Made by a program: the position numbers and the translations under genes. Source: Lithospermum erythrorhizon (lineage: Eukaryota; Streptophyta; Magnoliopsida; Boraginales; Boraginaceae). From it: a stretch of DNA of 64,000 nt. Under the pieces are notes generated by a model. That model worked only from the letters and a program-made list of their open reading frames with translations, was not told where the DNA came from and did not search any database. Positions 61,306 to 64,000 of this stretch are shown here, piece after piece (within the stretch, counting starts at the first letter, position 1; each line of letters opens with the position of its first letter). The stretch spans positions 372,001 to 436,000 of the forward strand of contig JADFUC010001357.1 of NCBI GenBank assembly GCA_019722365.1, read 5' to 3'.

Positions 61306-64000
61306 CTAGTAATAAAGGGACCCTGCAAAATTAGATGTTCAGGAAATTAATTTCATCAAATACTTCAATTAGATATGTGGAGAACTTTAATTCACACATT
61401 TTGTTACAGTAACTGTGACCAACCTTGCCACCAATTTCCTCTTGAAGCACTCTCAGAATCATCTTCACCGTTGTCCTTGTTAACCTAATGATTCATGAAT
61501 GGGATTGTCATATAATTGTCTGAAAGCAAACAACATTAAAACATGAGATGCATTAAGTGAAATGAGTATACTATTCCCTCATAATCCATAAATCCTTTCA
61601 ATTACCAGATATATTGAAGTCTCGGTACATGACAGAACTAAGCTGCCTGGAAGCATAGATAAAGATAAACTAGTATTCTTCTTTCTTCATGCATAGCAAG
61701 ATAACATAAAAAATCAGATGACATGAGGTCTAATGTGGTGAATAAATCTAATGCAAATTACTTTTTTGTTAGTGGGGATGTATAAAGAAACTCGGTTATG
61801 CAGTATCATGTAATTCAATGTTCAAGGATAGACTGTACGTACACTGGTGTAAGATGAACTCTGGGTGGTACTCTTAGGACGGGAATATACATCTTGGCCA
61901 CCATAGTAGATGGACGAGCTATAGTGACAAGGGTGTGCTTTCTCTTCCTGATAATATGCATTCATATTTGGTACACCCCTAGTTGCAGCTTCCCTAAACA
62001 TGTCAGTATCATCTGCAAAGAAAAGTTAATTTAGAGTTGGATATTTTCACAAAAAAAAAGTTTAAAACTGTCTCTAAAATATTCTGAAGAAATAAATAGC
62101 AACAGGGTTCTCCCAAACACATTCAATTGATAAAAGAGAACAGAAGGATGGACCTACATGGAAGTAAAATCGTGTAATCATTTATGCTTTAGTTTATTGT
62201 GGCTTAGTTTTTCAAATTAGTAGATCGTGCCAGCATAATCTAGACAGAAATCTTTCTAGATTCATTTGAAGTAATCAATTAGCCTCAGTGAAATACAGAA
62301 AATAATATTTCCAGCATTTTGGAGCTTCTCTAAAGCAAGAAGATCCATTAAAGCTTAAAGACGGAGTTAATCCCACTCTTCATAGTACTAAAAGGAATTC
62401 ATTGTTCATTAAGGATTCATTAATGCAGAATCATGAGAAGCACAAAGTTGTAATAGAATAATCAAAATTGCATTCAAAGACATTGAGACGAGCATGCTCC
62501 TTTCCAAGCATTTGAAACTAAAATAACAAATAACAAACTTGATAATTTATAGTAAATGTATAGTTGCATACAGCAATTAAAAGAATATTGTAATTACATA
62601 ACTTCTAAAATAGAAATATTTTACAAACCTGATATTCCCATTCTGGAATTCCAATAAACTGCAGCTGAACCTTGATTCGGTTTTTCAACTACCTTCCCTC
62701 CATCTGGCTGAACAGACTCCGGCCCATGAACCTTCAGCAGTAATTACATTCCAGATACATTAAAGGGAGATTTTGCGTTCCACAGACTTTAGCATTGCAG
62801 CATATTAGTATAGTATTCGTTCAACCAAGACAAACGATCAATCATATCTTACAAACATTTCTAATGAATTTATCAATATAAATTTCCACTATCAAACATT
62901 GGTATTAATAGCAAATAGCAATGACTGGTCGGGTTCAAGTCCTTGCAATATGAAAAGGGCCGACTTTTTTAAGGAAAAATGAAAAAAAAGATATCTAAAA
63001 ACAAGGCATACCCTTTAAAGATCGTCATCACAATACATAAGCGATTAATAAGTTGCGCACTTTCATTCCCTACTTGGTTACTCCACTGAATATTAGTATA
63101 GCGATTAATACTTTTTGCACTTTTATGTCTATTAATAAGGGATAATATTATAGCAATCCAACTCTTAATAGTTATACAACCATATTCTATTCATTTTATA
63201 CTGATAATTGACAATTGGAGCTTAGTTATCAAGACTAAGTGCTAAATCCAGCTCCCTTAACTCAATCCATTATGTTAATCCATCAGCAAGAAAACTATTG
63301 TTACACTATTATAGTTAAAATTTATTAGTAACCAACTGAGTAAAGAAATACAATAAAAACAGGCCATTTATAAAACAAAACTAAGAAGACTTATTAACCA
63401 GGGGCATAGTACGGAGGTTTTCTGGAATTTTGGAATTTAAGTCCTAATATTTTATATATTATGTGAATTGCAAGTAAATTAGACTTTTAATTGATAAGGA
63501 TAACGATGGAAAAATCAAATATGTATAGGTTCAGTAACCTTACTTATGCGATTATCTTCTTGCTTTTTGTTGTAGTTGATGCTATTTTTAATTTAAGATT
63601 TTTTTTTAATTCAAGTTTGCTCAATCACCTATATAATTTTTTTTAATTTTGCCATCCTTTCCAATTTCTTCGTAGTTTCGTCCCGAATTTAAACAAAATT
63701 ATTTTTCTCACTTCAAACAGGGCCGAGACGGCCTGATTTTAACTTTATATTTATATTTACATCGAAAGATTAATAAAAATAGATAACATACACTAATGTA
63801 ACATGTTACACGTTAATAATAAAATATTTAAATAAGCGTAACTTAAGCTGAAAGTCGAGTATTTTTTATTATCAATATAACATAAATTTAAGTTCTCTTG
63901 TGAAAACATTAAAACATAAATCATTGAAAAAAAGGTAATACCTTTGAAGGGGGTTTGAAAATAGAGCTAAAAACATCAGAAGAAGATGAGCCAGAAGAGG
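61306..64000 (-). CDS. Small plant-specific protein ending GNWWQGSLYY (5' end cut)
   Basis: The function is unknown. Exons seen (minus strand): 64000 (cut by the window) to 63943, 62731-62629, 62012-61843, 61484-61424, 61322-61306. All four junctions are GT-AG and keep frame. Readable order: SSSSDVFSSIFKPPSK, VHGPESVQPDGGK, VYWNSRMGISD, DMFREAATRGVPNMNAYYQ, EKAHPCHYSSSIYYGGQDVY, NKDNGEDDSESASRGNWWQG, SLYY. The IF.PPS, SSSIYYGGQDVYS and RGNWWQGSLYY motifs define a plant family of about 150 residues; from memory At3g55646 and At2g39855 belong to it. It is hydrophilic, rich in S, with no membrane segment. The last coding exon is only 17 bases (residues SLYY and stop plus two bases of a split glycine codon). 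Without that last splice the frame would read WWQGWSQLL and stop. The first part of the protein lies beyond the window. Confidence 0.85.
62760..63942 (-). other. Long first visible intron of the right-edge gene
   Basis: This is the intron between the 63943-64000 and 62629-62731 exons. It is about 1.2 kb, against 100-1000 bases for the others in the gene. It is AT-rich, with a T-run block at 63590-63650 and a small cluster of CG pairs at 63710-63740. No embedded gene is seen. Confidence 0.6.

Overview
This is nuclear DNA of a flowering plant, probably a eudicot. The genes have many short introns with GT-AG borders, the intergenic DNA is very AT-rich, retrotransposons, a MULE and tRNA-like short repeats are present, and the protein families are plant-specific (ROP GEFs with a PRONE domain, plant inositol phosphorylceramide synthase). 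The species cannot be named from the sequence alone. No rRNA gene, intact tRNA gene, CRISPR array or bacterial-type operon was seen.

Four protein-coding genes are supported. (1) 12031-15240, minus: an 11-exon inositol phosphorylceramide synthase (sphingolipid synthesis in the Golgi). Its exons 6-7 carry local indels and substitutions. (2) 41251-43771, minus: a 5-exon plant-specific protein of the family often labelled 'TIP41-like', of unknown function. (3) 56645-59676, plus: a complete 7-exon ROP guanine nucleotide exchange factor of 581 residues, with one apparent GC-AG intron. (4) 61306 to beyond 64000, minus: the 3' part of a small plant-specific protein ending in GNWWQGSLYY, with a 17-base last coding exon. 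Genes 3 and 4 lie tail to tail. From memory, relatives of genes 2, 3 and 4 sit close together in Arabidopsis (At3g55690, At3g55660/ROPGEF6, At3g55646), and IPCS1 (At3g54020) sits near another 'TIP41-like' gene. The window therefore looks like an old conserved gene block inflated by transposons.

The rest is mostly repeats. 1-11.9 kb holds unassigned repeat-like DNA, a remnant of a RING-type gene that forms a long hairpin (5.24-5.41 kb), and a three-unit short repeat bounded by an exact 18-bp direct duplication (7.82-8.64 kb). 15.3-21.4 kb is intergenic, with LTR-like and SINE-like pieces. 21.4-31 kb holds a degraded Ty1/copia element (minus strand; integrase end, RT with YVDD, RNase H) between two copies of a 1.25-kb or longer LTR-like sequence. 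31-41 kb is AT-rich, with a copia-type LTR end near 34.3-34.7 kb and a local duplication at 38.9-41.0 kb. 50.6-54.2 kb is a MULE with degenerate terminal inverted repeats and a decayed transposase. 54.7-56.0 kb is a GC-richer repeat.

One theme runs through the window. Several stretches (IPCS exons 6-7, the copia element, perhaps the short repeat array) show scattered small indels and substitutions, while neighbouring exons are clean. This could be uncorrected long-read sequence in assembly gaps or genuine decay, so conclusions about broken genes there are provisional. I found no convincing new biological system. The hairpin at 5.2 kb, the repeat trimer and the structured MULE are the best leads.
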